A DNA stretch of 64,000 nt from Actinocrinis puniceicyclus (GCF_018283645.1 NZ_JAGSXH010000008.1:33665-97664), one strand, 5' to 3'. Positions 1-8,410 are shown, counted from the first letter of the stretch. Numbers and translations are program-made. The notes: generated from the sequence alone by a model not told the origin.

Positions 1-1
1 G

Positions 2-370
2 ATCCGCGACGCGCTCTCGGGCCAGGGCTTCTCGCTGGCGACGGTGGGCGGCAACGCCGCCGCCGCCTCCGCCACGAAGGTCTACTACCCCTCGAACCGC
101 GCCGACTCGGCGGCGGCGGTGGCCTCCGCCCTCGGACTGCCGAACTCCGCGCTCAAGGAGTCCGGCGCGTACTCGGAGGTGGCCGTGGTGCTCGGCACCG
201 ACTGGACCTCCGGCACCACCTTCGGCGGTGCGGGTGCCTCGGGTTCGGGTTCGGGTGCGGGTGCGACGCCTACCGCGGCAGCGAGCGCCCCGGCGGTCTC
301 CTCGCTGTCGAACGCCGGGGACACCGGCAACACCTGCATCCCGGTGAACCCGTTCTACGTCGTCAAGTAG
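2..370 (+). CDS. LytR C-terminal domain protein (LCP family), 3' end only
   Basis: The reading frame is open from the window edge and ends at a TAG at 368-370, so only the last ~120 codons are present. The visible part has the LytR_C pattern: a VYYPSNRADSAAAVASALG stretch followed by a short 'VVLGTDW' strand. This domain follows the catalytic LCP domain in enzymes that attach teichoic-acid-like or arabinogalactan-type polymers to peptidoglycan, outside the membrane. After the domain comes a Gly/Ser/Ala-rich tail (about residues 75-105). The catalytic domain lies outside the window, so a stand-alone LytR_C protein cannot be excluded. Confidence 0.7.
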   Translation: MRDALSGQGFSLATVGGNAAAASATKVYYPSNRADSAAAVASALGLPNSALKESGAYSEVAVVLGTDWTSGTTFGGAGASGSGSGAGATPTAAASAPAVSSLSNAGDTGNTCIPVNPFYVVK

Positions 371-464
371 CAGCGCCGCCACCCGCGCACGATCCCGGCT
401 GCACGCGGGCTGCGCCGGCTGCATGCGGCTGCGCCGGCCGGTAGCCCACAATGGAGCGGTGACT

Positions 465-1583
465 GTGACAGCGCCCTGGGTCGTCCTCAGCTGTACGACC
501 TCGCTCGACGGCTGCCTGGATGACACGGCCGCGCGGCGGCTGCTGCTGTCCAACGACGCGGACTTCGACCGGGTCGACGCGTTGCGCGCGTCCGTGGACG
601 CGATCCTGGTCGGCGCGGGCACTGTGCGCGCGGACAACCCCCGGCTGCTGGTGCGCTCCGCGACACGGCGCGCTGCCCGCGTGGCCCGCGGTGAACCGGC
701 GAGCCCGCTGCGGGTGGTGCTGTCCGGCTCCGGAGAGCTTGATCCCGCTGCCGCGGTGTTCGCCGCGGAGGGCGCCGAGACGATCGTGTACCCGGCGGCC
801 GGCCGCGGGGTCGGCGGCCGGCCGGTGGACCCGGGCGAGGTGCTGGACGATCTGGCGCGGCGCGGGGTGCGGCGGTTGATGGTCGAGGGCGGCGCTTCGG
901 TGCTCACCCGGTTCCTGGCCGACGACCTGGCCGACGAGCTCCAGTTCTCCGTGGCGCCGTTCCTCATCGGCGATCCCGCGGCGCCGCGCGCCTTCGGCCC
1001 GGCCGGCTATCCGCAGTCCTGCGACCGCCGGATGATCCTCGCCGACAGCGGCGCGCTCGGCGACGTGCAGTTCTCCCGCTATCTGGTCGACCGCCGCGCG
1101 CGGGACGGATCAGCCCGGGGGCGCGGCGCGGACCTGCGCCTGTTGCGCCTGGCCGTGGAGCTGTCGCGCTCCTGCCCGCGGGTCTCCGGCGCGTACTCGG
1201 TCGGCGCGATCGTCACCGACGGCCGGGGCGCGGTGATCTCGACGGGGTACTCGCGGGAACTGCTGCGCGGCCTCGGCGACCCGGAGAAGAACCACGCCGA
1301 GGAGGTTGCGCTCGCCAAGCTGGACCCCGCGGATCCGCGGCTTAAGCAGGCGACGCTGTACACCTCGCTCGAACCCTGCTCGCCGCGCGCTTCCCGGCCA
1401 CTGAGCTGCACGGACCACATCCTCGCGGCCGGCATCCCGCGGGTCGTGCTGGCGCTGCGTGAGCCGGCGCTGCTCGCGGTGTGCGACGGCGCCGACCGGT
1501 TGCGCGCCGCGGGGGTCGAGGTCGTCGAGCTGCCTGAACTGGGCGCACAGGTGCGCGAGGTCAACTCCCACCTGCTGGGTTGA
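465..1583 (+). CDS. RibD-like bifunctional reductase/deaminase, domains in reversed order
   Basis: The N-terminal ~225 residues resemble the RibD C-terminal (dihydrofolate-reductase-like) domain, with the substrate-loop 'SLDG' and the 'VEGGAS' motif. The C-terminal ~130 residues resemble a cytidine/deoxycytidylate-type zinc deaminase, with a HAEE motif near residue 277 and Cys ligands in 'LEPCS' and 'SC' near 304 and 315. Canonical RibD has deaminase first and reductase second, so the order is swapped here. Likely chemistry is deamination plus NADPH reduction of a pyrimidine or pterin-type substrate, either in riboflavin synthesis or as a paralogue. GTG 465 is preferred because GGAG at 453-456 is well spaced; an upstream ATG at 423 has no such support. 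Confidence 0.65.
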   Translation: MTAPWVVLSCTTSLDGCLDDTAARRLLLSNDADFDRVDALRASVDAILVGAGTVRADNPRLLVRSATRRAARVARGEPASPLRVVLSGSGELDPAAAVFAAEGAETIVYPAAGRGVGGRPVDPGEVLDDLARRGVRRLMVEGGASVLTRFLADDLADELQFSVAPFLIGDPAAPRAFGPAGYPQSCDRRMILADSGALGDVQFSRYLVDRRARDGSARGRGADLRLLRLAVELSRSCPRVSGAYSVGAIVTDGRGAVISTGYSRELLRGLGDPEKNHAEEVALAKLDPADPRLKQATLYTSLEPCSPRASRPLSCTDHILAAGIPRVVLALREPALLAVCDGADRLRAAGVEVVELPELGAQVREVNSHLLG

Positions 1584-1657
1584 CGGGCGCGGACGAGGGC
1601 GGCGCCCGCGCCTGCCGGAAACCGCCCTGCGGATGCTTGAGCGGTGATCCCGCCGTG

Positions 1658-1663
1658 GATACT
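1658..1663 (+). promoter_or_regulatory. Leaderless -10 box of mqnL (GATACT)
   Basis: GATACT matches the TATACT-type -10 at five of six positions and lies exactly six bases before ATG 1670. This puts the expected transcription start on the A of the start codon. No Shine-Dalgarno sequence precedes the ATG. Confidence 0.45.
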
Positions 1664-1669
1664 TGAGCC

Positions 1670-3121
1670 ATGGCCTACGAAGATCTGCGCTCCTTCCTGC
1701 GGACGTTGGAGCGCGAGGGGGAGCTGCGCCGGATCAAGGCCCAGGTCGACCCGTACCTGGAGGTCGGCGAGATCACCGACCGGGTGCAGAAGGCGCACGG
1801 CCCCGCGCTGCTGTTCGAGAACGTCAAGGGTTCGGACCTGCCGTTGGCGATGAACGTGTTCGGGACGCGGCGCCGGCTGTGCCTCGCGCTGGGCATCGAG
1901 AGCCTCGACGAGATCGGCGAGCGGATCGGAGAGCTGCTCAAGCCCGAGCTGCCGCACGGGCTGTCCGGGTTCAAGGACGCGCTGGGCAAGGTGGCGCAGC
2001 TGCGCTCGGTTCCGCCGAAGCACGTCAGGAGCGCGCCGTGCCAGCAGATCGTCCTGACGGACGATCAGGTCGACCTCGACGCGCTGCCCGCGTTGCACAC
2101 GTGGCCGCAGGACGGCGGCGCGTTCTTCAACCTGGGCCTGACGCACACCAAGCATCCTGAGACCGGCCTGCGCAACCTCGGGCTGTACCGGCTCCAGCGG
2201 CACGACGCGCGCACCATCGGCATGCACTGGCAGATCCACAAGGACTCCACCAACCACTACGCCGTGGCCCAGCGCCGCGGCGAGCGGTTGCCCGTGGCCG
2301 TGGCCTTCGGCTGTCCACCGGTGGTCACCTACGCCGCGACGGCGCCGCTGCCGGCCGACATCGACGAGTACATGTTCGCCGGGTTCGTGCAGCGCGAACG
2401 GGTCGAGCTGGTGGACTGCAAGACCGTGCCGCTCCAGGTGCCCGCGCACTGCGAGGTGGTGCTCGAAGGCTGGCTCGAACCCGGCGTCGTGCGGCCCGAG
2501 GGTCCGTTCGGCGACCACACGGGCTTCTACACGCCGGTCGAGCCCTTCCCGGCGCTGACCGTCACCGCCGTGACGATGCGCAAGAACGCGTTGTTGCAGT
2601 CGATCGTGGTGGGCCGGCCGCCGACCGAGGACGGACCGTTGGGGAAGGCCACGGAGCGGTTCTTCCTGCCGCTGCTCAAGACGATCATCCCGGACATCGT
2701 GGACTACGATCTGCCGGAGACCGGCGGCTTCCACAACTGCGCGATCGTGTCCATCGACAAGCGCTACCCGAAGCACGCGCAGAAGGTGATGAACGCGATC
2801 TGGGGCGCGCACCTGATGTCGCTGACCAAACTGATCGTGGTCGTGGACGCGGACTGCGACGTGCACGACTACGCCGAGGTGTCCTGGCGCGCGTTCGGGA
2901 ACGTGGACTACGCGCGGGACCTGCTGTTGACCGAAGGCCCGGTGGACCATCTGGACCACGCCTCGTATCAGCAGTTCTGGGGCGGCAAGCTCGGCATCGA
3001 CGCGACCCGTAAGCTGCCGGGCGAGGGTTACACCCGCAGCGGGGGCTGGCCCGAGATGATCGCGCCGGACCCGGCGACCGCGGCGCTGGTGGACCGCCGC
3101 TGGAAGGAATACGGACTGTGA
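1670..3121 (+). CDS. mqnL: MqnL-type UbiD-family decarboxylase (late menaquinone synthesis)
   Basis: A full-length (483 aa) UbiD-family protein. These enzymes use prenylated FMN to decarboxylate aromatic acids; in the futalosine pathway MqnL is the proposed decarboxylase acting on a naphthoic acid intermediate. The N-terminal 'YEDLRSFL..LEREGELRRI' opening and the conserved 'GPFGDHTGFY' segment (about 280-290) are typical. It overlaps mqnP by four bases (GTGA), and the cofactor-making mqnM follows one gene later, which fits the known MqnL-MqnP-MqnM trio. ATG 1670 is preceded by GATACT at six bases, suggesting a leaderless message. Assignment to MqnL rather than another UbiD rests on the neighbours. 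Confidence 0.85.
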   Translation: MAYEDLRSFLRTLEREGELRRIKAQVDPYLEVGEITDRVQKAHGPALLFENVKGSDLPLAMNVFGTRRRLCLALGIESLDEIGERIGELLKPELPHGLSGFKDALGKVAQLRSVPPKHVRSAPCQQIVLTDDQVDLDALPALHTWPQDGGAFFNLGLTHTKHPETGLRNLGLYRLQRHDARTIGMHWQIHKDSTNHYAVAQRRGERLPVAVAFGCPPVVTYAATAPLPADIDEYMFAGFVQRERVELVDCKTVPLQVPAHCEVVLEGWLEPGVVRPEGPFGDHTGFYTPVEPFPALTVTAVTMRKNALLQSIVVGRPPTEDGPLGKATERFFLPLLKTIIPDIVDYDLPETGGFHNCAIVSIDKRYPKHAQKVMNAIWGAHLMSLTKLIVVVDADCDVHDYAEVSWRAFGNVDYARDLLLTEGPVDHLDHASYQQFWGGKLGIDATRKLPGEGYTRSGGWPEMIAPDPATAALVDRRWKEYGL

Positions 3122-4038
3122 GCGCGACGGCCCCGGTCGAGAGCGTCGCGTCGGCTCACGGCGTCGGCGGGAAGTTCAAGGCGTTCAAGAGCCTGGTGCT
3201 GCTGGAGCACTCGGTGTTCGCGCTGCCTTTCGCGTACATCGCGGCGCTCACCGCGATGTACCGCGCCACACGCAGCGTGCACTGGCTGCAACTGCTGCTG
3301 ATCACACTGGCTATGATCGGCGCGCGCACGTTCGCGATGGCGGTCAACCGGATCATCGACCGCGAGTTCGACGCGCGCAACCCGCGCACGGCCGGGCGGG
3401 AACTGGTCACCGGGGTGCTCACGGTGCGCACGGCGTGGATCGGGGCGGTGCTGGCTCTCGGTCTGTTCCTCGGCTCGGCCGCGGCACTCAATACGCTGGC
3501 TCTCGCGCTCGCGCCGGTCGCCGTCATCCCGCTGGTGGTCTACCCGTACGGCAAACGCTTCACGGACGTGCCCCATGCGCTGCTGGCGCTCGCGCAGGCG
3601 GTCGGCCCGACCGGGGCGTGGATCGCGGTGACCGGCCGGTGGTCCTGGGACGCGGTGGTGCTCGGCCTGGCGGTCGGGATCTGGATCGGCGGGTTCGACC
3701 TGATATTCGCGTTGCAGGATATCGACACGGACCGCGCGCAGGGGCTCGGTTCGGTGCCGGCGCGGTGGGGTGTGCGCACGGCGCTGATCGGTGCGCGCGC
3801 GTCGCACGCGGTCACCACGGCGCTGTTCGTCTGGTTCGGGCTGCTGACCGGCGCGGGCGTGTTCTGGTGGCTGGGCCTCGTCGTCGTCGCCGGGGCGTTC
3901 GTGTACGAACACTCCCTGCTGCATCCCGACGACCTGTCGCGGCTCAACCGGGCGTTCTTCACCGTGAACGGATTCGTGGGTATCGCGCTGTTCTGCTTCG
4001 CACTGCTGGACCTGGTGACCCGCGGGCTGCGCGGCTGA
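3118..4038 (+). CDS. mqnP: MqnP-type UbiA-family polyprenyltransferase
   Basis: An integral membrane UbiA-superfamily prenyltransferase of 306 aa with 8-9 hydrophobic segments. Both Asp-rich, Mg-diphosphate-binding motifs are visible: NRIIDREFDARNPRT near residues 77-91 and a D-x3-D-type motif in 'LQDIDTD' near 200. MqnP attaches the polyprenyl tail to the naphthoquinone precursor at the cytoplasmic membrane. The GTG start overlaps the stop of mqnL (GTGA), so the two are co-transcribed and probably translationally coupled. The tail substrate could come from the polyprenyl diphosphate synthase at 35.7 kb. Confidence 0.87.
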   Translation: MSATAPVESVASAHGVGGKFKAFKSLVLLEHSVFALPFAYIAALTAMYRATRSVHWLQLLLITLAMIGARTFAMAVNRIIDREFDARNPRTAGRELVTGVLTVRTAWIGAVLALGLFLGSAAALNTLALALAPVAVIPLVVYPYGKRFTDVPHALLALAQAVGPTGAWIAVTGRWSWDAVVLGLAVGIWIGGFDLIFALQDIDTDRAQGLGSVPARWGVRTALIGARASHAVTTALFVWFGLLTGAGVFWWLGLVVVAGAFVYEHSLLHPDDLSRLNRAFFTVNGFVGIALFCFALLDLVTRGLRG

Positions 4039-4087
4039 CCCGCCGCCATCCGCGTCGCCCGCGTCGCCCGGGCCGCCGGGTATCGGT

Positions 4088-4116
4088 TTGACAGCGTGTC
4101 CGCCCGGCGCAAGACT
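4088..4116 (+). promoter_or_regulatory. Promoter candidate: TTGACA-N17-AAGACT
   Basis: A perfect -35 hexamer TTGACA (4088-4093) is followed by a 17-base spacer and AAGACT (4111-4116). It sits in the mqnP-4165 gap and would give a leader of about 40 bases ending in a G-rich Shine-Dalgarno tract (4156-4161). Confidence 0.45.
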
Positions 4117-4164
4117 GTCGCGTTCTGATCCAGCGAATCAATACACTTATCCATCGGGGGGATC

Positions 4165-4917
4165 GTGAGCAACGACAGTCCTTTCGCGGCGCCCGGAAAC
4201 GAAGCGCCCGTGCCCGCGGCGGACGGCGCAACGCTGCAGGCGCCGCCGCCGACTGGGCCGGCCGCCACGGCGATGGCCGCTCCGGCGTGGCCTGCCGCGC
4301 CCGGCGCCATGGCGCCGGGGCAGGCGGGCTACGGGGGCATTCCCGCCGTACCGCCTCAGCCGCTGCGGCCCAACCGCGTCCTCGCCATCCTGCTGATCGT
4401 GGTGAGCGCGGCGTACGTGGTGCTGTGTCTGGTCGAGATCTCGGCGTTGGCGCACCGGGTCTCGCTGGCCAACCAGCTGATCTCCGACCCGACGTCGGTC
4501 ACGCTCGATCAGGCGGACTCCGCTGACAGCACGGTCTCCGGCCTGAGCATCGTCGCGCTCGTGGTGTTCTTCGGCACACTCGTGGTGATGGGCATCTGGC
4601 AGAGCTCGTTACGGAAGACCTTCGGACCGACCGGCCAGTACCAGGGGATTTTGCGGCAGGGCGGTTATCAGGTCTTCCGCGTCGTGTGGCTCGTGTCGAT
4701 CGCCATGTCGATCTTCCTGCGCGGCGGCGGCACGCTCGACACGCCCCAGGACGTGATCAGTCACGACCACAAGTACATGATCTACTTCGGCCTGCGCGCC
4801 GCGCTCGGCGTGCTGCTGATCTTCCTGGCCGTCCGCCTGATGCGGGTCACGCAGCGCGCGGTCACGCTCGCGCAGACCGGCTACAGCCCGGACGCGGCGC
4901 AGTTCCTCCAGCAGTGA
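4165..4917 (+). CDS. Unknown four-helix membrane protein with Pro/Ala-rich N-terminus
   Basis: A 250-aa protein I do not recognise. The first ~70 residues are Ala/Pro/Gly-rich and probably disordered in the cytoplasm. Four hydrophobic segments follow at roughly 73-93, 130-150, 173-190 and 210-228. A polar stretch 'SSLRKTFGPTGQYQ' sits between helices 2 and 3. GTG 4165 has a GGGGGG tract just upstream. It sits between mqnLP and mqnM on the same strand but has its own candidate promoter and a strong terminator after it, so it need not belong to the menaquinone pathway. Confidence 0.6.
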   Translation: MSNDSPFAAPGNEAPVPAADGATLQAPPPTGPAATAMAAPAWPAAPGAMAPGQAGYGGIPAVPPQPLRPNRVLAILLIVVSAAYVVLCLVEISALAHRVSLANQLISDPTSVTLDQADSADSTVSGLSIVALVVFFGTLVVMGIWQSSLRKTFGPTGQYQGILRQGGYQVFRVVWLVSIAMSIFLRGGGTLDTPQDVISHDHKYMIYFGLRAALGVLLIFLAVRLMRVTQRAVTLAQTGYSPDAAQFLQQ

Positions 4918-4940
4918 GGACGGTCGGAAGCTGACCCGAG

Positions 4941-4984
4941 CGGGCCGCGCGGTGCACCACACCGTGCGGCCCGGTTTCGTTTCC
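4941..4984 (+). terminator. Intrinsic terminator after the 4165 gene
   Basis: A 14-bp stem (4941-4954 with 4960-4973, one G-U pair) closes a 5-base loop and is followed by GTTTCGTTTCC. This is among the clearest rho-independent terminators in the window. It separates the unknown membrane gene from mqnM. Confidence 0.75.
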
Positions 4985-5011
4985 GGGACGCGCACCGGCA
5001 ATCATGAATCC

Positions 5012-5716
5012 ATGACCGGAGCTCAGCAGGCAGCGCGCAAACCGTGGGTCGTCGGCGTTTCCGGCGCGTCCGGTACACCGTACGCGGCGGCCGCGCTGCG
5101 CGGCCTGTTGGAGGCGGGCGAGAGCGTCGACCTCGTGGTGAGCCGGGCGGCGCGGCTGACCATCCTGGACGAGACCGGGATCGGGTTCCGCGACGCTCAA
5201 TGGCGTGACGACCTCGCGCAATGGCTCGGCTGGGACGGTGGCGGCGAGGCGGACAAGAAGGCCCGGGAACTGCTCGACGCGGTACGTTACTGGGCCGCCG
5301 GGGACCTGGCCGCCGGGCCGTCCTCGGGCAGTTACCCGGTGAAGGGCATGCTCGTGATCCCCGCGTCCACGGCCTCGGTCGCGGGCATCCGGCTCGGCCT
5401 GTCGAAAGACCTGCTGCAACGCGCCGCCGACGTCACGCTCAAGGAACGCAGACCGCTGGTGCTCGTCGTGCGGGAGACGCCGCTCAACTCGCAGACGCTG
5501 GAGCATCTGCTCGCGCTCAGCCGCGCCGGTGTAGTCGTACTGCCGGCCTCGCCGGGCTTCTACGCGGGCGCGCAGGACGTTCAGCGCCTTGTGGACTTCG
5601 TGGCCGGCAAGGCGCTCGACGTGCTCGGGGTCGAACATTCGCTGTTACGGCGCTGGCAGGGCGAACTCGGAAGCGCGCTGGCGCAGCAGGACGCGCGCCC
5701 GAGCGGACCTCGCTGA
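5012..5716 (+). CDS. mqnM: MqnM-type UbiX flavin prenyltransferase
   Basis: A UbiX-family enzyme (234 aa) that joins dimethylallyl phosphate to FMN to make the prenyl-FMN cofactor needed by UbiD/MqnL. Seen directly are the N-terminal FMN-binding 'GVSGASGTPYAA' (about 15-26) and the family signature ending in 'RAADVTLKERRPLVL', followed by 'RETPLN'. The ATG at 5012 is chosen over an upstream GTG at 4952, because that GTG lies inside the terminator stem. With mqnL and mqnP it forms the late futalosine trio, though the terminator at 4941 implies separate transcription. Length is slightly above the usual ~190-210 aa because of a linker around residues 65-95. Confidence 0.87.
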   Translation: MTGAQQAARKPWVVGVSGASGTPYAAAALRGLLEAGESVDLVVSRAARLTILDETGIGFRDAQWRDDLAQWLGWDGGGEADKKARELLDAVRYWAAGDLAAGPSSGSYPVKGMLVIPASTASVAGIRLGLSKDLLQRAADVTLKERRPLVLVVRETPLNSQTLEHLLALSRAGVVVLPASPGFYAGAQDVQRLVDFVAGKALDVLGVEHSLLRRWQGELGSALAQQDARPSGPR

Positions 5717-5761
5717 GAACGGACCCCGCCGAGCCTTCGAATCCACGCTGATCATCCCGAT

Positions 5762-5789
5762 TTGCGCGTGAGAACGAAGGTTGTAGCGT
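5762..5789 (+). promoter_or_regulatory. Promoter candidate for the Lrp/AsnC gene
   Basis: TTGCGC (5762-5767), a 16-base spacer and TAGCGT (5784-5789) form a plausible housekeeping promoter. It would give a leader of about 115 bases before ATG 5911. Confidence 0.35.
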
Positions 5790-5910
5790 GGATGCGGCGG
5801 CCCGTTGAAAAGCGTCTGCGCGTTATTCGCCCGGCGGCTGGCAACCCAGGTTCGGCTGCACAGGTCCGGCGACCGTGGGACCGGACCGGACACCCTCCAA
5901 GGGGGAGCAG

Positions 5911-6369
5911 ATGGATGCCGTCGACCGCACGCTCATCGAGACGTTGCGCGCCAACGGTCGCGCCACGTACGCCGAACTGGCCCGGCTGGTCGGCCTCTCC
6001 GGCCCGACGGTCACCGACCGGATCAGCCGGCTTGAGCAGGCCGGGGTGATCACCGGATACCGCGCCGTGATCAACCCCGGTTCGGTGGGACTCGGCGTCA
6101 CCGCGCTCATCGGGGTCCTGCTTTCAGACGCCGCCGACCTGGAGGACGTCGGGCGCCGGCTGCGGGACGTCCCCGAGATCGAGGACTGCTGGTTCGTGGC
6201 GGGGGAGGAGTCGTACCTGCTGAAGGTGCGGGCCGCCGACCCGGTGGGCCTGGAGAAGATCCTCGGCCGGCTCAACCGCATCCGCGGTGTCGCCCGCACC
6301 CGCACCACGGTCGCGCTGTCGACCAAGTGGGAGGGGCGCCAGCCACCGCTCGACGCGGAACAGTTGTGA
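5911..6369 (+). CDS. Lrp/AsnC-family transcriptional regulator
   Basis: A 152-aa Lrp/AsnC regulator. The N-terminal winged helix-turn-helix starts at 'VDRTLIETLRANGRATYAEL' with the recognition helix around 'SGPTVTDRISRLEQAGVI' (about 30-47). The C-terminal RAM/AsnC ligand domain runs from about 65 to 142. ATG 5911 follows an excellent Shine-Dalgarno (AAGGGGGAG, 5899-5907); an upstream GTG at 5875 is not needed. It lies between mqnM and mqnE on the same strand, a position also occupied by an Lrp-type gene in Streptomyces, so control of menaquinone genes is an attractive inference. The ligand is unknown. Confidence 0.85.
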   Translation: MDAVDRTLIETLRANGRATYAELARLVGLSGPTVTDRISRLEQAGVITGYRAVINPGSVGLGVTALIGVLLSDAADLEDVGRRLRDVPEIEDCWFVAGEESYLLKVRAADPVGLEKILGRLNRIRGVARTRTTVALSTKWEGRQPPLDAEQL

Positions 6370-6507
6370 CGGGCCGCCCGATCCGGCTGCGGCCCGAGGC
6401 CGCTCCTGCGTCTGTCTGTGCGCCCGGCCGCGCGCCGCGGACGCCGGGCGATGACATAGGCTCGTAGTTCAGTCGACCCTTTCACGCCATCAGGGAGGCC
6501 GTGAGCC

Positions 6508-7671
6508 ATGGACGCCGGACTCAAGCGCGAGCTCGAAGAGAAGGTGCTCGCCGGGCAGCGGCTGAGCTTCGATGACGGCGTGGCCCTGTACGCGGCCGAC
6601 GACCTGGCCTGGCTCGGCGAGCTGGCCCACCACGTGCGCACAGTGAAGAACGGCGACCGGGTGTACTTCAACGTCAACCGGCACCTGAACATGACGAACG
6701 TCTGCTCCGCGTCGTGTGCGTACTGCTCGTTCCAGCGCAAGCCGGGCGAGAAGGACGCGTACACGATGCGTATCGACGAGGCGGTGCGGCTGGCCAAGGC
6801 GATGGAGCCGGACGGCATCACCGAGCTGCACATCGTCAACGGCCTGCACCCGACCCTGCCGTGGCGCTACTACCCCAAGTCGATCCGGGAGCTGAAGGCG
6901 GTGCTGCCCGGGGTCTCCATCAAGGCGTTCACCGCGACCGAGATCCACTGGTTCGAGAAGATCTCCGGGATGAGCGCCGACGCGATCCTGGACGAGCTGA
7001 TCGACGCCGGGCTCGAGTCCCTGACCGGTGGCGGCGCGGAGATCTTCGACTGGGAGGTGCGCTCGAAGATCGTGGATCACGCGACGCACTGGGAGGACTG
7101 GTCCCGCATCCACCGGCTCGCGCACGGCAAGGGGCTGCGTACGCCCTCGACGATGTTGTACGGGCACATCGAAGAGCCGCGGCACCGGGTGGACCACGTG
7201 CTGCGGCTTCGCGAGCTGCAGGACGAGACCGGCGGGTTCGCCGTGTTCATCCCGCTGCGCTTCCAGCACGACTTCCACGACTCGAAGGACGGCAAGCAGC
7301 GCAACCGGCTGATGACCCAGCCGATGGCGACCGGGGCCGAGGCGCTGCGCACCTTCGCGGTCTCCCGGCTGCTGCTGGACAACTTCGACCACGTCAAGTG
7401 CTTCTGGGTCATGCACGGGCTGACGACCGCCCAGCTGGCGTTGAACCACGGCGTGGACGACCTGGACGGCTCCGTGGTCGAGTACAAGATCACGCATGAC
7501 GCGGACCGGTTCGGCACCCCGGACAGGATGACCCGCGAGGACCTGCTGGAGCTGATCCGCGACGCCGGGTTCACGCCGGTCGAGCGCAACACGCGCTACG
7601 AGGTGGTGCGGGAGTTCGCCGGACCGGACCCGGACCGGCGCGAGCAGCCGCAGGCGATGAGCTTCGGCTGA
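6508..7671 (+). CDS. mqnE: Aminofutalosine synthase (radical SAM)
   Basis: A radical SAM enzyme of 387 aa. The CxxxCxxC cluster motif is seen as 'CSASCAYC' near residues 67-74, preceded by 'NRHLNMTNV' as in the MqnC/MqnE/CofH group. MqnE joins the enolpyruvyl product of MqnA to S-adenosylmethionine, giving aminofutalosine. ATG 6508 is chosen because AGGGAGG (6492-6498) lies nine bases upstream. A TAGGCT box at 6457-6462 is a possible -10 giving a leader of about 40 bases. It is distinguished from MqnC by sequence flavour and by the clear MqnC at 9.9 kb, with which it is paralogous. Confidence 0.88.
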   Translation: MDAGLKRELEEKVLAGQRLSFDDGVALYAADDLAWLGELAHHVRTVKNGDRVYFNVNRHLNMTNVCSASCAYCSFQRKPGEKDAYTMRIDEAVRLAKAMEPDGITELHIVNGLHPTLPWRYYPKSIRELKAVLPGVSIKAFTATEIHWFEKISGMSADAILDELIDAGLESLTGGGAEIFDWEVRSKIVDHATHWEDWSRIHRLAHGKGLRTPSTMLYGHIEEPRHRVDHVLRLRELQDETGGFAVFIPLRFQHDFHDSKDGKQRNRLMTQPMATGAEALRTFAVSRLLLDNFDHVKCFWVMHGLTTAQLALNHGVDDLDGSVVEYKITHDADRFGTPDRMTREDLLELIRDAGFTPVERNTRYEVVREFAGPDPDRREQPQAMSFG

Positions 7672-7692
7672 CCGCCGCGACCATGAAATTGC

Positions 7693-7729
7693 ATGCGTCA
7701 TGCGGAAAGTTCATGCATACTTGACGCAT
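7693..7729 (+). promoter_or_regulatory. Inverted repeat ATGCGTCA/TGACGCAT and -10 box before the GNAT gene
   Basis: ATGCGTCA (7693-7700) is mirrored by TGACGCAT (7722-7729), which runs into the start codon at 7728. CATACT (7716-7721) lies six bases before ATG, so a leaderless transcript is likely. The tetramer CATG occurs five times between 7682 and 7730. The layout looks like an operator covering the promoter. Confidence 0.45.
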
Positions 7730-8279
7730 GACGCTGGAATTCGCGGTCGACCCCGAGCTGACCGAGACGCTGCGGGCGCAGATCCTCGCCTGCTGGACCG
7801 AGGTGTCCAACGCCGGCGGCGCGGTGGGTTTCGTGCCGCCGGTCACGACGGAGGACGTGCGGCCGGACGCGGAAAGGCTCTACGCGGCCGTCGAAAGCGG
7901 CCAGGACCGGTTGATCATCGGGCGCGAGACGGGGGCCGCCGCAGCGGGCGCGGCGGACGGCGGGCGGCTGGCGGCGGTGGCCACCCTCTCGGGCCACCTG
8001 TTCCGGCTCACCGACCACTGGCGCACGGTCAAGCGGGTGATGGTCCATCCGGACTTCCAGGGGCGCGGTTACGGTCTGTCACTGATGGCCGAGGTGGAAC
8101 GGGTGGCGCGCGCGATGGGCCTGGAGATGATCACCCTGGACCTGCGCGGCGGCACCGGCAACGACGCCTTCTACAAGAAGTGCGGGTATGTCGAATTCGG
8201 CCGCCTGCCCGGGGCGTTGCGGCTGAGCGCCGATGACTACCGGGACCGGATCTACATGGTGCTTCCTCTGCGCGAATGA
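7728..8279 (+). CDS. GNAT-family N-acetyltransferase
   Basis: A 183-aa single-domain acetyltransferase. The acetyl-CoA-binding motif A is visible as 'VMVHPDFQGRGYGLSLM' (about 105-121) and motif B as 'NDAFYKKCGYVEFG' (about 145-158). The substrate cannot be read from the sequence. Residues 66-78 form a short Ala/Gly-rich insertion. ATG 7728 is preceded by CATACT at six bases and no Shine-Dalgarno, consistent with a leaderless message. It sits between mqnE and mqnA, but nothing ties it to menaquinone chemistry. Confidence 0.8.
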   Translation: MTLEFAVDPELTETLRAQILACWTEVSNAGGAVGFVPPVTTEDVRPDAERLYAAVESGQDRLIIGRETGAAAAGAADGGRLAAVATLSGHLFRLTDHWRTVKRVMVHPDFQGRGYGLSLMAEVERVARAMGLEMITLDLRGGTGNDAFYKKCGYVEFGRLPGALRLSADDYRDRIYMVLPLRE

Positions 8280-8410
8280 ACCGAGCGGGAAGGTGTCTCC
8301 CGCGTCCGACACCTGGGGATCGGCGCCCGGCGGGCGTGGGGTACCGTGAAATCGTCGCGCGAAAAAAGGTTGCGCCCGCCAGGGCAGCGGTATCACTAGG
8401 GGTTGCGATC

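Noticed and set aside
1079..2959. Long minus-strand open frame (626 codons) opposite the RibD-like gene and mqnL
   Set aside because: It is Arg/His/Val-rich with no recognisable domain and lies antisense to two well-supported genes; high GC makes stops rare in this frame.
5736..5744. TTCGAATCC resembling a tRNA T-loop (also TTCGAATC at 19087-19094)
   Set aside because: The flanking bases do not form a T-stem and no acceptor, D or anticodon arms can be drawn.
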